From the NCBI GenBank assembly GCA_017395545.1, contig JAFPUF010000088.1, positions 1-50,621 of the forward strand: 50,621 nt of DNA, written 5' to 3'. Origin of the DNA: Treponema sp. Lineage in GTDB: Bacteria; Spirochaetota; Spirochaetia; Treponematales; Treponemataceae. Both the position numbers and the translations under genes were made by a program. Every line of letters begins with the position of its first letter. The stretch's first letter is position 1. Below, piece after piece: positions 33,476 through 41,523 of this stretch. The notes beneath the pieces were generated by a model, which searched no databases, was not told where the DNA came from, and was given only the letters and a program-made list of their open reading frames with translations.

Positions 33476-36400
33476 ATGGAAACAACAAATACAGTATTTA
33501 CACCTGCTGTCACACCAATCCGAATCGGTATCGATGTCGGCTCTACAACCGTAAAAGTCGTTTGTCTCGACGAAAACGACAAAATGATTTACGGAGACTA
33601 TCAGCGGCATCGTGCGGACATTCGCAACACTATCATCAATGTTGTTACTCAGGCTCTGGGTGAAATAGAAAAATCTGCAAAACTTGGTGACAAGCACACT
33701 GTTTCCGTAAAGGTCACTGGTTCCGGCGGTCTTTCTGTCTCTCAGTGGCTTAACATTCCTTTCATTCAGGAAGTCGTTGCGGCTACAACTGCCGTCAAAA
33801 AACTTATTCCTCAAACTGATGTCGTAATCGAGCTTGGCGGTGAAGACGCTAAAATCACATATTTCACAGGCGGTGTCGAACAGCGAATGAACGGTACTTG
33901 TGCAGGCGGTACTGGAGCTTTCATCGACCAGATGGCAGCCCTTCTCGAAACTGACGCACCAGGTCTCAACAAACTTGCCGCAGGATGCAAACAGATTTAT
34001 CCTATCGCTGCCCGATGCGGTGTTTTCGCAAAAACCGATGTTCAGCCTCTCATTAACGAAGGTGCACGAAGAGAAGACATCGCAGCCTCAATTTTTCAGG
34101 CTGTCGTAAACCAGACAATCTCTGGTCTTGCATGTGGTAAACCAATTCGTGGTCATGTCGCTTTCCTTGGCGGCCCGCTCCACTTCCTTGACCAGCTTCG
34201 GGTTCGCTTTATCGAAACCCTCAAACTCAAAGATGACGAAATCATCGTCCCTGAAGACAGCCAGCTTTTCGTTGCAGCAGGTTCTGCTTATTCTGCAGAA
34301 AAAGTCTGCAACCCGCTTTCTTCTTCAATGCCAAAAAAATTCCCTACAATCGCAGAATTCCGTGATTCCCTCAAAAATCTTGAAGGTGCGGAATTAAGCG
34401 AAGTTCAGCGGCTTGAACCACTTTTCGTTGACGAAGATGACCTTGCAAAATTCCGGGCACGACACGGCGAAGACAAGGCAAAACGGGGCGACCTCAACGC
34501 TGAGCACGGTCCTCTTTTCTTAGGTCTCGATGCAGGCTCAACAACCACAAAGGCCGTTCTCGTAAACAAAAAAGGCGAAATCCTGTGGGACTTCTACGAT
34601 GTAAATGCAGGAAATCCGGTTGATCTGGCTGTCCGAGTCCTCAAAGATTTGTACAAAATTCTTCCGAAAGACTGCTACATTGCACGAGCCGTTTCAACTG
34701 GTTACGGTGAGGCTCTTTTTCAGGCGGCACTTGGCGTAGATGCCGGCGAAGTTGAGACAATCACTCACTACCGTGCAGCAGAATTCTTCGTTCCGGGTGT
34801 TGAGTTCCTTCTCGACATCGGTGGTCAGGACATGAAGTGTCTCCGCATGAAAGACGGAGCAATCACTTCAATTCAGCTCAACGAAGCTTGTTCAGCAGGC
34901 TGTGGTTCATTCCTTGCAAACTTCGCAAACTCAATGAATCTCGACATCAAGGAATTCTCAAAACGAGCACTTCTTGCCAAAAAGCCGGTTGATCTTGGTT
35001 CACGCTGTACAGTCTTCATGAACTCACGAGTAAAGCAGGCTCAAAAAGAAGGCGCTACCATCGATGACATTTCGGCAGGTCTTTCTTATTCAGTAATCAA
35101 AAACGCTCTTTTCAAGGTAATCAAACTCCGCCGCGCTTCAGAAATCGGCACAAAAGTCGTGGTTCAGGGCGGAACTTTCTATAACGATGCAGTTCTCCGT
35201 GCATTCGAAAAAATTGCAGGCGTAAATGTATTCCGGCCGGATGTTGCAGGTCTTATGGGCGCTTACGGATCTGCCCTCATCGCTTACGACCAGTGGTGCG
35301 ACCTTACCGCTCCAAAACCAGGTCAGGAAAAGGGCTGGGTTCCGCCGAAGATTGTTTCAAACATCGCAACTCTCGAGCAGCTTGAACAGTTCAAAGTCGA
35401 TCTTGAACTCACACGATGCGGTGGCTGCCAGAACAACTGTCTCCTTACAATCAACACATTCACAACAGGCGGTCAGAAGCGTCAGTTCATCACAGGAAAC
35501 CGCTGTGAAAAAGGTCTGGAACGCCACCAGCTCAAAGACGAAAACGCAAAAACCGTTGACGGCTCAAACAAAGAAAACACCGGCGTCGAGTCCACTGGCT
35601 ACGAGCTTCCGAATCTTTTCGACTGGAAGTACAAACGCCTTTTCAACCACTACATTCCACTCAAACCGGAAGACGCACCTATGGGCAGCGTGGGAATTCC
35701 CCGCGTTCTCAACATGTACGAGAATTATCCGCTCTGGTTCACAATCTTTACAAAACTCGGCTTCCAGGTCAAAACTTCACCTCGTTCAAGCCGCATGATT
35801 TACGAGCGTGGTATCGACTCAATTCCGTCTGAATCAGTCTGCTACCCGGCAAAAATTTCTCACGGACACATGGAATCCCTTCTCAAAATGGGATGCAAAT
35901 TCATCTTCTATCCGTGTATTCCTTATGAAAAACTCGAAGACAAGGGAGCAGGTAATCACTACAACTGCCCTGTCGTAACTTCTTATCCGGAAGTTCTCAA
36001 ACACAATCTCGACTCAATCAACGAAGCGAGCGACCTTCTTTTCATGAATCCGTTCCTTCCGATTTATGATTTGCCTCGTCTCCGTGAACGACTTTACGAA
36101 GAACTTCACAAGCACTTCCCTTCTCTCACAGAAAAACAGGTTTTCGATGCCGTAGACGAAGGCTGGAAAGAACAGGAGCAGTTCAAGATTGACACTCAGC
36201 GGGCAGCAGAAGAAGCACTGGAGCAGCTCGTCGTAACAGGCGGAAACGGTATCGTTCTTGCAGGCCGCCCATATCACCTCGACCCGGAGATTAACCACGG
36301 AATCCCTGAGATGATTCACGGACTGGGATTGGCTGTCTTCACAGAAGATTCAGTCGCTCACCTTGGTTCAGTCGAACGCCCGCTTCGAATCATTGACCAG

Positions 36401-38050
36401 TGGACTTACCACAACCGTCTTTACAGGGCGGCAAATTTCGTTGCAGGAATGCCGAACCTCGAGCTTGTTCAGCTCACATCATTCGGATGCGGTCTTGATG
36501 CCGTAACAGCAGACCAGGTTGACGAAATCATGAAGTCAAAGAGCAGAATGTACACGCTCATTAAGATTGACGAAGGAAGCAACCTCGGTGCCGTACGAAT
36601 TCGAATCCGCTCGCTCATTGCGGCCGTAAAAGCACGCCAGCGAAATCCTAAAAAACCAGTCACAAAGAGCGCGGCTTACCAGCGAGTAATCTTCACAGAA
36701 GAAATGAAGCACGAATATACGATTCTCTGTCCGCAGATGTCGCCGATTCACTTCCGCCTTTTGCAGAAGGCCTTCCAGTATTCAGGATTCAATTTTGTCG
36801 TTCTCGATTCAGTTGATCCAAAAGCCGTTGATGCAGGTCTCAAATTCGTAAACAACGATGCTTGTTATCCTTCAATTCTGGTAACAGGCCAGCTCATTGA
36901 GGCTCTGGAATCAGGAAAATACGACATCAATAAAACAGCCGTTATCATCTCTCAGACAGGTGGAGGATGCCGTGCTACAAACTATATCGGATTTATCCGC
37001 CGGGCTTTGAACGATGCGGGCTGGAGTCATGTTCCTGTAATCTCACTCAATGCTTTGGGCATGGAAAAGAACCCTGGATTCCAATTTACACCAGGCATGG
37101 TTCACAAAGCCATGATGGCAGCCTTCCTTGGCGACCTGCTCATGCGAGTTTTATACAGAGTTCGTCCTTACGAGGCAGAACCCGGAAGCGCAAACCGCCT
37201 CTATGAAAAATGGAACGCAAAAGCAGAAGAAATGCTCAAGTCAAACTCAATCTTTAAATACCGAAGATTGATTCGTGGTATCGTGCGTGACTTTGATCGT
37301 CTGCCAATTCTTCCGATTAAAAAGCCCCGTGTTGGTGTTGTTGGTGAAATTCTCGTTAAATTCCACCCGACCGCAAACAACGACATGGTGAATGTAATCG
37401 AAAAAGAGGGCGCAGAATGCGTCATGCCAGACTTAATGGACTTTCTTTTCTACACATTCTCGGACGGTGTTTTCCGATACCGCGAGCTTGCATTCCCAAA
37501 ATCCGAAGAAAAAAGCGGAAAATTCGCTGTCTGGGCTTTGGAATTATACCGAAGATACATGAAGAAGTGTCTGCGTAAGAGCCGTCGTTTTGATGCACCT
37601 AATTCAATCTGGGATATGATGAAGAGCGTTGAAGGCTTGATTCAGACTGGTAATATTTCTGGTGAAGGATGGTTCCTCACAGCAGAGATGGTTGAACTGA
37701 TCCATTCCGGTGCTCCAAGCATCGCCTGCGTTCAGCCGTTCGCATGTCTCCCGAACCACATCACAGGAAAGGGCATGATAAAAGAACTACGCAGAAGATT
37801 CCCTGAGTCAAACATCAGCGCAATCGACTACGACCCGGGTGCATCCGAAGTCAACCAGCTCAACCGACTCAAACTTCTGCTTTCGAACGCTCCAATCGGC
37901 AAAAACCCTGACGAGCTTCCAAACGGCAAAATCTGGACAAAAAAAGGCGAAGTAGAGCCAATTCTTCAGTACGCTTCTGGAGGAGCACAGTTCGTGGACG
38001 ACGACCCTGTTGATGCAAAGAATGTAGTTCCGGCAACAACGGCAGTTTAA
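33476..38050 (+). CDS. Tandem acyl-CoA dehydratase activase fused to DUF2229 region
   Basis: A 1524-residue protein of the BadF/BadG/HgdC superfamily. Two ASKHA-fold activase domains lie in tandem: one opens IGIDVGSTTVKVVCLD (about 17-32), the other LGLDAGSTTTKAVLV (about 350). Each keeps two cysteines positioned like the [4Fe-4S] ligands of HgdC: NGTCAGGTGAF and ARCGVF in the first, NEACSAGCGSF and GSRCTVF in the second. A Cys cluster RCGGCQNNC (about 645-655) and a DUF2229-type region (from about 735, SVGIPRVLNMYENYPLWF) follow, with further conserved cysteines. Classical activases feed one high-energy electron per ATP to 2-hydroxyacyl-CoA dehydratases. Giant fused forms are widespread in anaerobes but their substrate is unknown. 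It diverges from fabF-fabZ. Confidence 0.88.
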   Translation: METTNTVFTPAVTPIRIGIDVGSTTVKVVCLDENDKMIYGDYQRHRADIRNTIINVVTQALGEIEKSAKLGDKHTVSVKVTGSGGLSVSQWLNIPFIQEVVAATTAVKKLIPQTDVVIELGGEDAKITYFTGGVEQRMNGTCAGGTGAFIDQMAALLETDAPGLNKLAAGCKQIYPIAARCGVFAKTDVQPLINEGARREDIAASIFQAVVNQTISGLACGKPIRGHVAFLGGPLHFLDQLRVRFIETLKLKDDEIIVPEDSQLFVAAGSAYSAEKVCNPLSSSMPKKFPTIAEFRDSLKNLEGAELSEVQRLEPLFVDEDDLAKFRARHGEDKAKRGDLNAEHGPLFLGLDAGSTTTKAVLVNKKGEILWDFYDVNAGNPVDLAVRVLKDLYKILPKDCYIARAVSTGYGEALFQAALGVDAGEVETITHYRAAEFFVPGVEFLLDIGGQDMKCLRMKDGAITSIQLNEACSAGCGSFLANFANSMNLDIKEFSKRALLAKKPVDLGSRCTVFMNSRVKQAQKEGATIDDISAGLSYSVIKNALFKVIKLRRASEIGTKVVVQGGTFYNDAVLRAFEKIAGVNVFRPDVAGLMGAYGSALIAYDQWCDLTAPKPGQEKGWVPPKIVSNIATLEQLEQFKVDLELTRCGGCQNNCLLTINTFTTGGQKRQFITGNRCEKGLERHQLKDENAKTVDGSNKENTGVESTGYELPNLFDWKYKRLFNHYIPLKPEDAPMGSVGIPRVLNMYENYPLWFTIFTKLGFQVKTSPRSSRMIYERGIDSIPSESVCYPAKISHGHMESLLKMGCKFIFYPCIPYEKLEDKGAGNHYNCPVVTSYPEVLKHNLDSINEASDLLFMNPFLPIYDLPRLRERLYEELHKHFPSLTEKQVFDAVDEGWKEQEQFKIDTQRAAEEALEQLVVTGGNGIVLAGRPYHLDPEINHGIPEMIHGLGLAVFTEDSVAHLGSVERPLRIIDQWTYHNRLYRAANFVAGMPNLELVQLTSFGCGLDAVTADQVDEIMKSKSRMYTLIKIDEGSNLGAVRIRIRSLIAAVKARQRNPKKPVTKSAAYQRVIFTEEMKHEYTILCPQMSPIHFRLLQKAFQYSGFNFVVLDSVDPKAVDAGLKFVNNDACYPSILVTGQLIEALESGKYDINKTAVIISQTGGGCRATNYIGFIRRALNDAGWSHVPVISLNALGMEKNPGFQFTPGMVHKAMMAAFLGDLLMRVLYRVRPYEAEPGSANRLYEKWNAKAEEMLKSNSIFKYRRLIRGIVRDFDRLPILPIKKPRVGVVGEILVKFHPTANNDMVNVIEKEGAECVMPDLMDFLFYTFSDGVFRYRELAFPKSEEKSGKFAVWALELYRRYMKKCLRKSRRFDAPNSIWDMMKSVEGLIQTGNISGEGWFLTAEMVELIHSGAPSIACVQPFACLPNHITGKGMIKELRRRFPESNISAIDYDPGASEVNQLNRLKLLLSNAPIGKNPDELPNGKIWTKKGEVEPILQYASGGAQFVDDDPVDAKNVVPATTAV

Positions 38051-38057
38051 CAAACCA

Positions 38058-38092
38058 CAGCCCGCAGGATTTCTAGTCTTGCGGGCTGTTTT
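38058..38092 (+). terminator. Terminator after the activase gene
   Basis: CAGCCCGCA (38058-38066) pairs with TGCGGGCTG (38080-38088), followed by TTTT. The distal arm runs into the promoter of the next gene, whose -10 begins at 38098. Confidence 0.85.
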
Positions 38093-38094
38093 CA

Positions 38095-38103
38095 TGCTAT
38101 AAT
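38095..38103 (+). promoter_or_regulatory. Extended -10 promoter of fructosamine kinase gene, probable leaderless transcript
   Basis: TGC followed by perfect TATAAT (38098-38103), five bases before the ATG at 38109. It directly abuts the upstream terminator, whose right arm occupies the spacer, and there is no ribosome site. Confidence 0.55.
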
Positions 38104-38108
38104 ACCTC

Positions 38109-39023
38109 ATGTTTAAAACTCCACCACATTTTTCTTCTCTCGCAGAGGCTCTGGTCTCTCTTTTTGGATCCTCTGTTGCGATTGCTCACACTGACCGGCT
38201 ATCTGGCGGCGACATCAACAAGGCTTACGGTCTTACGCTCACCACAGGCCACAAAATTTTTATGAAAGCGAACGCAAAGGAAAACGCACCTTTTTTTACC
38301 TCAGAAGCCCTTGCCCTTTCAGCGATAGACTCCACAAAAACGATTAAAACTCCCGGAATTCTCTGCACGGGAACTGATCCAGGTGAAGATGCCGGCTATT
38401 CTTTTCTTTTTCTTGATTTCATCGAACCTTCCCGGAAAATAAAAAACTACTGGGAGACTTTCGGACATGAACTTGCAGCGCTGCACAACGCTGAAACCGA
38501 AAAATTCACAGGCGGTACAAAATTCGGATTTCTCCAGGACAATTTTATCGGAGAGCGAAAACAGGAGAATCATAATTCCGACAGCTGGACTGCTTTTTTC
38601 AGGGATTCAAGACTCAGCCCGCAGTTTAAGGCAGCAGATTCTTATTTTGAAGAAAGTGACCGCAAAAAAATCACGAAACTTCTCGACCATCTCGATGAAT
38701 TTCTTGTCGAGCCGGAATCACCCTCCCTTCTGCACGGAGATTTATGGAACGGAAACGCAATGTGTGGCTCAGACGGAAAAGCCTGGCTGATTGACCCCGC
38801 ATCTTATGTTGGTCACCGTGAAGCAGACCTTGCAATGACCGAACTTTTCGGCGGTTTCCCGGAGGACTTCTACCAGGCCTACAAAGAGGCAAATTCCCTG
38901 GAGACGGGCTACGAGGAACGGCGCGATCTGTACAATCTCTATCATCTCCTGAATCACCTGAACATGTTCGGCTCCGGCTACCTGAATGCCGTAAAATCGA
39001 TTCTCGAAGAATATACAGAATAA
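38109..39023 (+). CDS. Fructosamine kinase family protein (kinase-like fold)
   Basis: A 304-residue cytoplasmic enzyme of the fructosamine-3-kinase/aminoglycoside phosphotransferase superfamily. It has the N-lobe Lys region (TTGHKIFMKANAKENAPFF), the catalytic loop LLHGDLWNGNAM (Asp as base, Asn for metal) and the metal-binding LIDPASYVGHREADLAM. Family members phosphorylate Amadori products such as fructoselysine or ribulosamine, leading to deglycation of proteins. The length and order match the bacterial YniA-like type. A repeat block follows its stop. Confidence 0.9.
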   Translation: MFKTPPHFSSLAEALVSLFGSSVAIAHTDRLSGGDINKAYGLTLTTGHKIFMKANAKENAPFFTSEALALSAIDSTKTIKTPGILCTGTDPGEDAGYSFLFLDFIEPSRKIKNYWETFGHELAALHNAETEKFTGGTKFGFLQDNFIGERKQENHNSDSWTAFFRDSRLSPQFKAADSYFEESDRKKITKLLDHLDEFLVEPESPSLLHGDLWNGNAMCGSDGKAWLIDPASYVGHREADLAMTELFGGFPEDFYQAYKEANSLETGYEERRDLYNLYHLLNHLNMFGSGYLNAVKSILEEYTE

Positions 39024-39024
39024 G

Positions 39025-39111
39025 GGGGAATGCCTTCCCCCTGGGTTCAGCCAGCAAGCTGTCTTCACCACACCCCCTTCTAACGGGGGACTATTTCCCC
39101 CGTAACGCCCC
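39025..39111. repeat. Structured intergenic repeat, copy B (divergent)
   Basis: Starts with AGGGGGAA/TTCCCCCT, contains GGTTCAG and a diverged core, then a CCCCC/GGGGG hairpin and CCCCCGTAACGCCCC (39097-39111) followed by TTTT. The last module matches CCCCAGCAACGCCCC at the end of copy A. It lacks the full 30-base core and variable stem. It lies between the fructosamine kinase stop and the PL1 leader. Confidence 0.55.
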
Positions 39112-39198
39112 TTTTCACTTATAGACTTTTAAAATCCAACACAATACAATATAAAAACTGTAATTACAAAACAGAAATATTACAAAAGAGGAGAATTT

Positions 39199-41175
39199 AT
39201 GAAAAAACTGACAAAAATCACAGGTATTTTTGCGCTCTCAGCAATTCTGTCATTCGGCACAGGCTGCTCCAGCGACAGCTCTGGCGGTGGTTTTGACGGG
39301 TCTGAGAAAATCACAAATAGCGACGGAACCACAACGCTCAAGATTCAGGAAAATGGCGACGGGTTTGTCAGCACGACAGGAAGTGTGAAGACAGATGATT
39401 CCAATTGGATAGGTTATTCTGGTGAAGGATATATTGAAAACCTTACAAGCGGTAAAACTGTCGTTTATACGGTAAGTGCAACAGAGGCAATATCCAACGC
39501 AAAAATAGGCGTTCACTATGGAATGTGGAATACACAAACGATGATTCGTGGTGTTCTTGTGACAGTAAACGGAACTTGCATTAATAGTGGCAGTGCAATC
39601 AAAACTGTTTACACTAATAAGGGAACTAAAGGGCAAGTTGTAGACGGACGTTGGATTGATTCTGATTATATAACAGGTGTTTCGCTAAATGCTGGTTCCA
39701 ATACAATCATCATTGAAGGAGCTTCTGGAGAGCAGTCTTTTAACGGAGAAACTTACACTCCGACGGACGATGGAGCTCTTCCAAACATTGATTATCTTGT
39801 CGTAAACGGCAAAGGAATCGACTACGGAACTGACACGACAAAATATGTTTCGCTATCTTATGCTTCAGAAAATGAAACCGCTGGTTCGGTCGAAAGTACA
39901 GCCACAGCTGCAAGCATCGCAGAAGGCACATCTGTTACATTCACTGCTGCGGCAAACTCTGGCTGGGTATTCGAATGCTGGTCTGACGGCACAAAAACAA
40001 ATCCATATACAAAAACAATTTCCGAAAACACCTATCTTTTCGCACACTTCATTCCAACAGATTACACGGCTTCTTCTGATTTGGTAGGATATGCGACAAT
40101 CACGACGGATTCTGGCGACGGCTACACAATCTCTGGCGGTGCAGGTGCAAGTTCGGAAAACACTGTGACAATCTCAAGTTATGCTGAGCTGGTCGCAAAA
40201 AAAGACCTTCTTTCATCTGACGAGCCGAAAATCATCACAATCAGCGGAACGATTTCCACAAAAGACAATGCAAATCCTCTTTTGAGCGAGAAATACACAA
40301 TCGGCTCTAACTCAACAATCTACGGAGACACATCAAATCAGGGAAGATTGCAGAATATCGAATTCGTTGTTGAGGGTGAGAACGTAATCATCCGCAACAT
40401 GATGTTCGGCGAAGTAATCAGCTGGGACGGCTACACAAAGAGCGGCGCGGACGATGCGCTTTCTTTGAACGGCGCAACTCATGTCTGGGTTGACCACTGC
40501 GAATTCCAGTCACACCTCACACCGCAGGATCTTGACGGCAACGAAATTACAGAAGGACATGATTATTATTCAGATGATTCTGATTGGGCAAAAGATTTCT
40601 ATGACGGTCTTCTGGACATCAAAAACGGCTCAACCTGGATTACAATTTCAAACTGTTATTTCCACGACCACTACAAGGCCTGCCTCTGTGCTTCTGGCGA
40701 CGACGGCCCGGATAAAAACACTACAACTGGTGCAACTGACAGCGACATGCGCGTGACTTTCTATCATAACCATTGGAAAAATATCAATGCCCGAATGCCA
40801 CTTTTCCGCTACGGAACAGGCCATATCTATGATTGCTACTTCGATGCAGGTTCTCAGAGCGATTCTGCAAGCTGTATCAATGTCCGCGCAGGAAGCAAAC
40901 TCTACATCGAAGGAAACAATTTTGCAAACTTCTCAAAGACAACTGGTGATTCAGTCTCAAAAGGCTCGTACATCGTAGGATTCTTCTTTGCAGACACCAA
41001 AAAAGCTTATGGAAATGTTTCCGGTTCTTGGAAAGCAGTAAATAACAGTACTGCAAACGGAAACGAAGGTTCTGTCTCTGCTCCTGCTTATTCTTACACT
41101 GCTCCGACAAGCTATCCGACATCTGCTCCGACAGACGTTGGTGTCGGTAAACTCTCCGCGTCAGATTTGAACTAA
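39199..41175 (+). CDS. Pectate lyase lipoprotein, family PL1
   Basis: A 658-residue surface lipoprotein that cleaves polygalacturonate by beta-elimination. The signal peptide ends FGTGC (Cys23) with a Ser/Gly linker. Residues about 40-205 look like a CBM35-type jelly roll; about 215-290 form a divergent InlB B-repeat (GSVESTATAASIAEGTSVTFTAAANSGWVFECWSDG-type spacing). The catalytic PL1 beta-helix covers about 300-620, with VWVDHCEFQSHL, DGLLDIKNGSTWITISNCYF, and the catalytic Arg in ARMPLFRYG. The final Pro/Thr-rich tail is short. GGAG lies before the ATG. A repeat block precedes the leader and another follows the stop, so it is flanked by copies B and C. Confidence 0.92.
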   Translation: MKKLTKITGIFALSAILSFGTGCSSDSSGGGFDGSEKITNSDGTTTLKIQENGDGFVSTTGSVKTDDSNWIGYSGEGYIENLTSGKTVVYTVSATEAISNAKIGVHYGMWNTQTMIRGVLVTVNGTCINSGSAIKTVYTNKGTKGQVVDGRWIDSDYITGVSLNAGSNTIIIEGASGEQSFNGETYTPTDDGALPNIDYLVVNGKGIDYGTDTTKYVSLSYASENETAGSVESTATAASIAEGTSVTFTAAANSGWVFECWSDGTKTNPYTKTISENTYLFAHFIPTDYTASSDLVGYATITTDSGDGYTISGGAGASSENTVTISSYAELVAKKDLLSSDEPKIITISGTISTKDNANPLLSEKYTIGSNSTIYGDTSNQGRLQNIEFVVEGENVIIRNMMFGEVISWDGYTKSGADDALSLNGATHVWVDHCEFQSHLTPQDLDGNEITEGHDYYSDDSDWAKDFYDGLLDIKNGSTWITISNCYFHDHYKACLCASGDDGPDKNTTTGATDSDMRVTFYHNHWKNINARMPLFRYGTGHIYDCYFDAGSQSDSASCINVRAGSKLYIEGNNFANFSKTTGDSVSKGSYIVGFFFADTKKAYGNVSGSWKAVNNSTANGNEGSVSAPAYSYTAPTSYPTSAPTDVGVGKLSASDLN

Positions 41176-41403
41176 CCCCCAGGGGGCGTTGCGGGGGCGC
41201 GGCTCAGGCATAACCTTCGCCGAGACTCGACTAAAAACTTGCCTCGCAAGTTTTTTCGCTTCAGCGACCGTCTCCCTACCCCCGCAGAGGGGGTAGCGGA
41301 AAACGAAGTGTGACGCCAGGTTCAGGCACAGCCTTCACCGAGACTCGCCTAGAAAGTCGTCTCACGACTTTCTTCGCCTACGGCGACCGGCTCCCTAGGA
41401 GAG
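41176..41403. repeat. Structured intergenic repeat, copies C1 and C2 in tandem
   Basis: Two repeat units fill most of the 348-base gap between the PL1 lyase and the symporter. C1 has a core at 41201-41230 (25 of 30 identical to copy A) and a 10-bp stem AAAAACTTGC/GCAAGTTTTT (41233-41255). C2 has a core at 41319-41348 (30 of 30 identical to A) and a 10-bp stem AGAAAGTCGT/ACGACTTTCT (41351-41373). Both then carry a small second hairpin (CGCT-AGCG, CGCC-GGCG) and GACCGnCTCCCTA. A CCCCC/GGGGG hairpin at 41279-41298 is the exact reverse complement of 19651-19670. The rest of the gap to 41523 is leader with AAGGAG before the symporter. Confidence 0.8.
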
Positions 41404-41523
41404 ACTTCCCCCTCCCTTACTTGCCTCCTCCCCATTTTCCTGAGTTACGGTCCTGCCCCTTTAAATCTTTTCTTCTTTCCTCTAAAATCTTTCCCATCAA
41501 CAAATTAAAAAAGGAGAATCAAA

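Noticed and set aside
35226..35798. 190-codon frame within the activase gene
   Set aside because: Shifted-frame shadow of a conserved region; no start signals.
41404..41523. Riboswitch in the putP leader
   Set aside because: The leader shows only the end of the repeat and an ordinary AAGGAG site; no known aptamer pattern.
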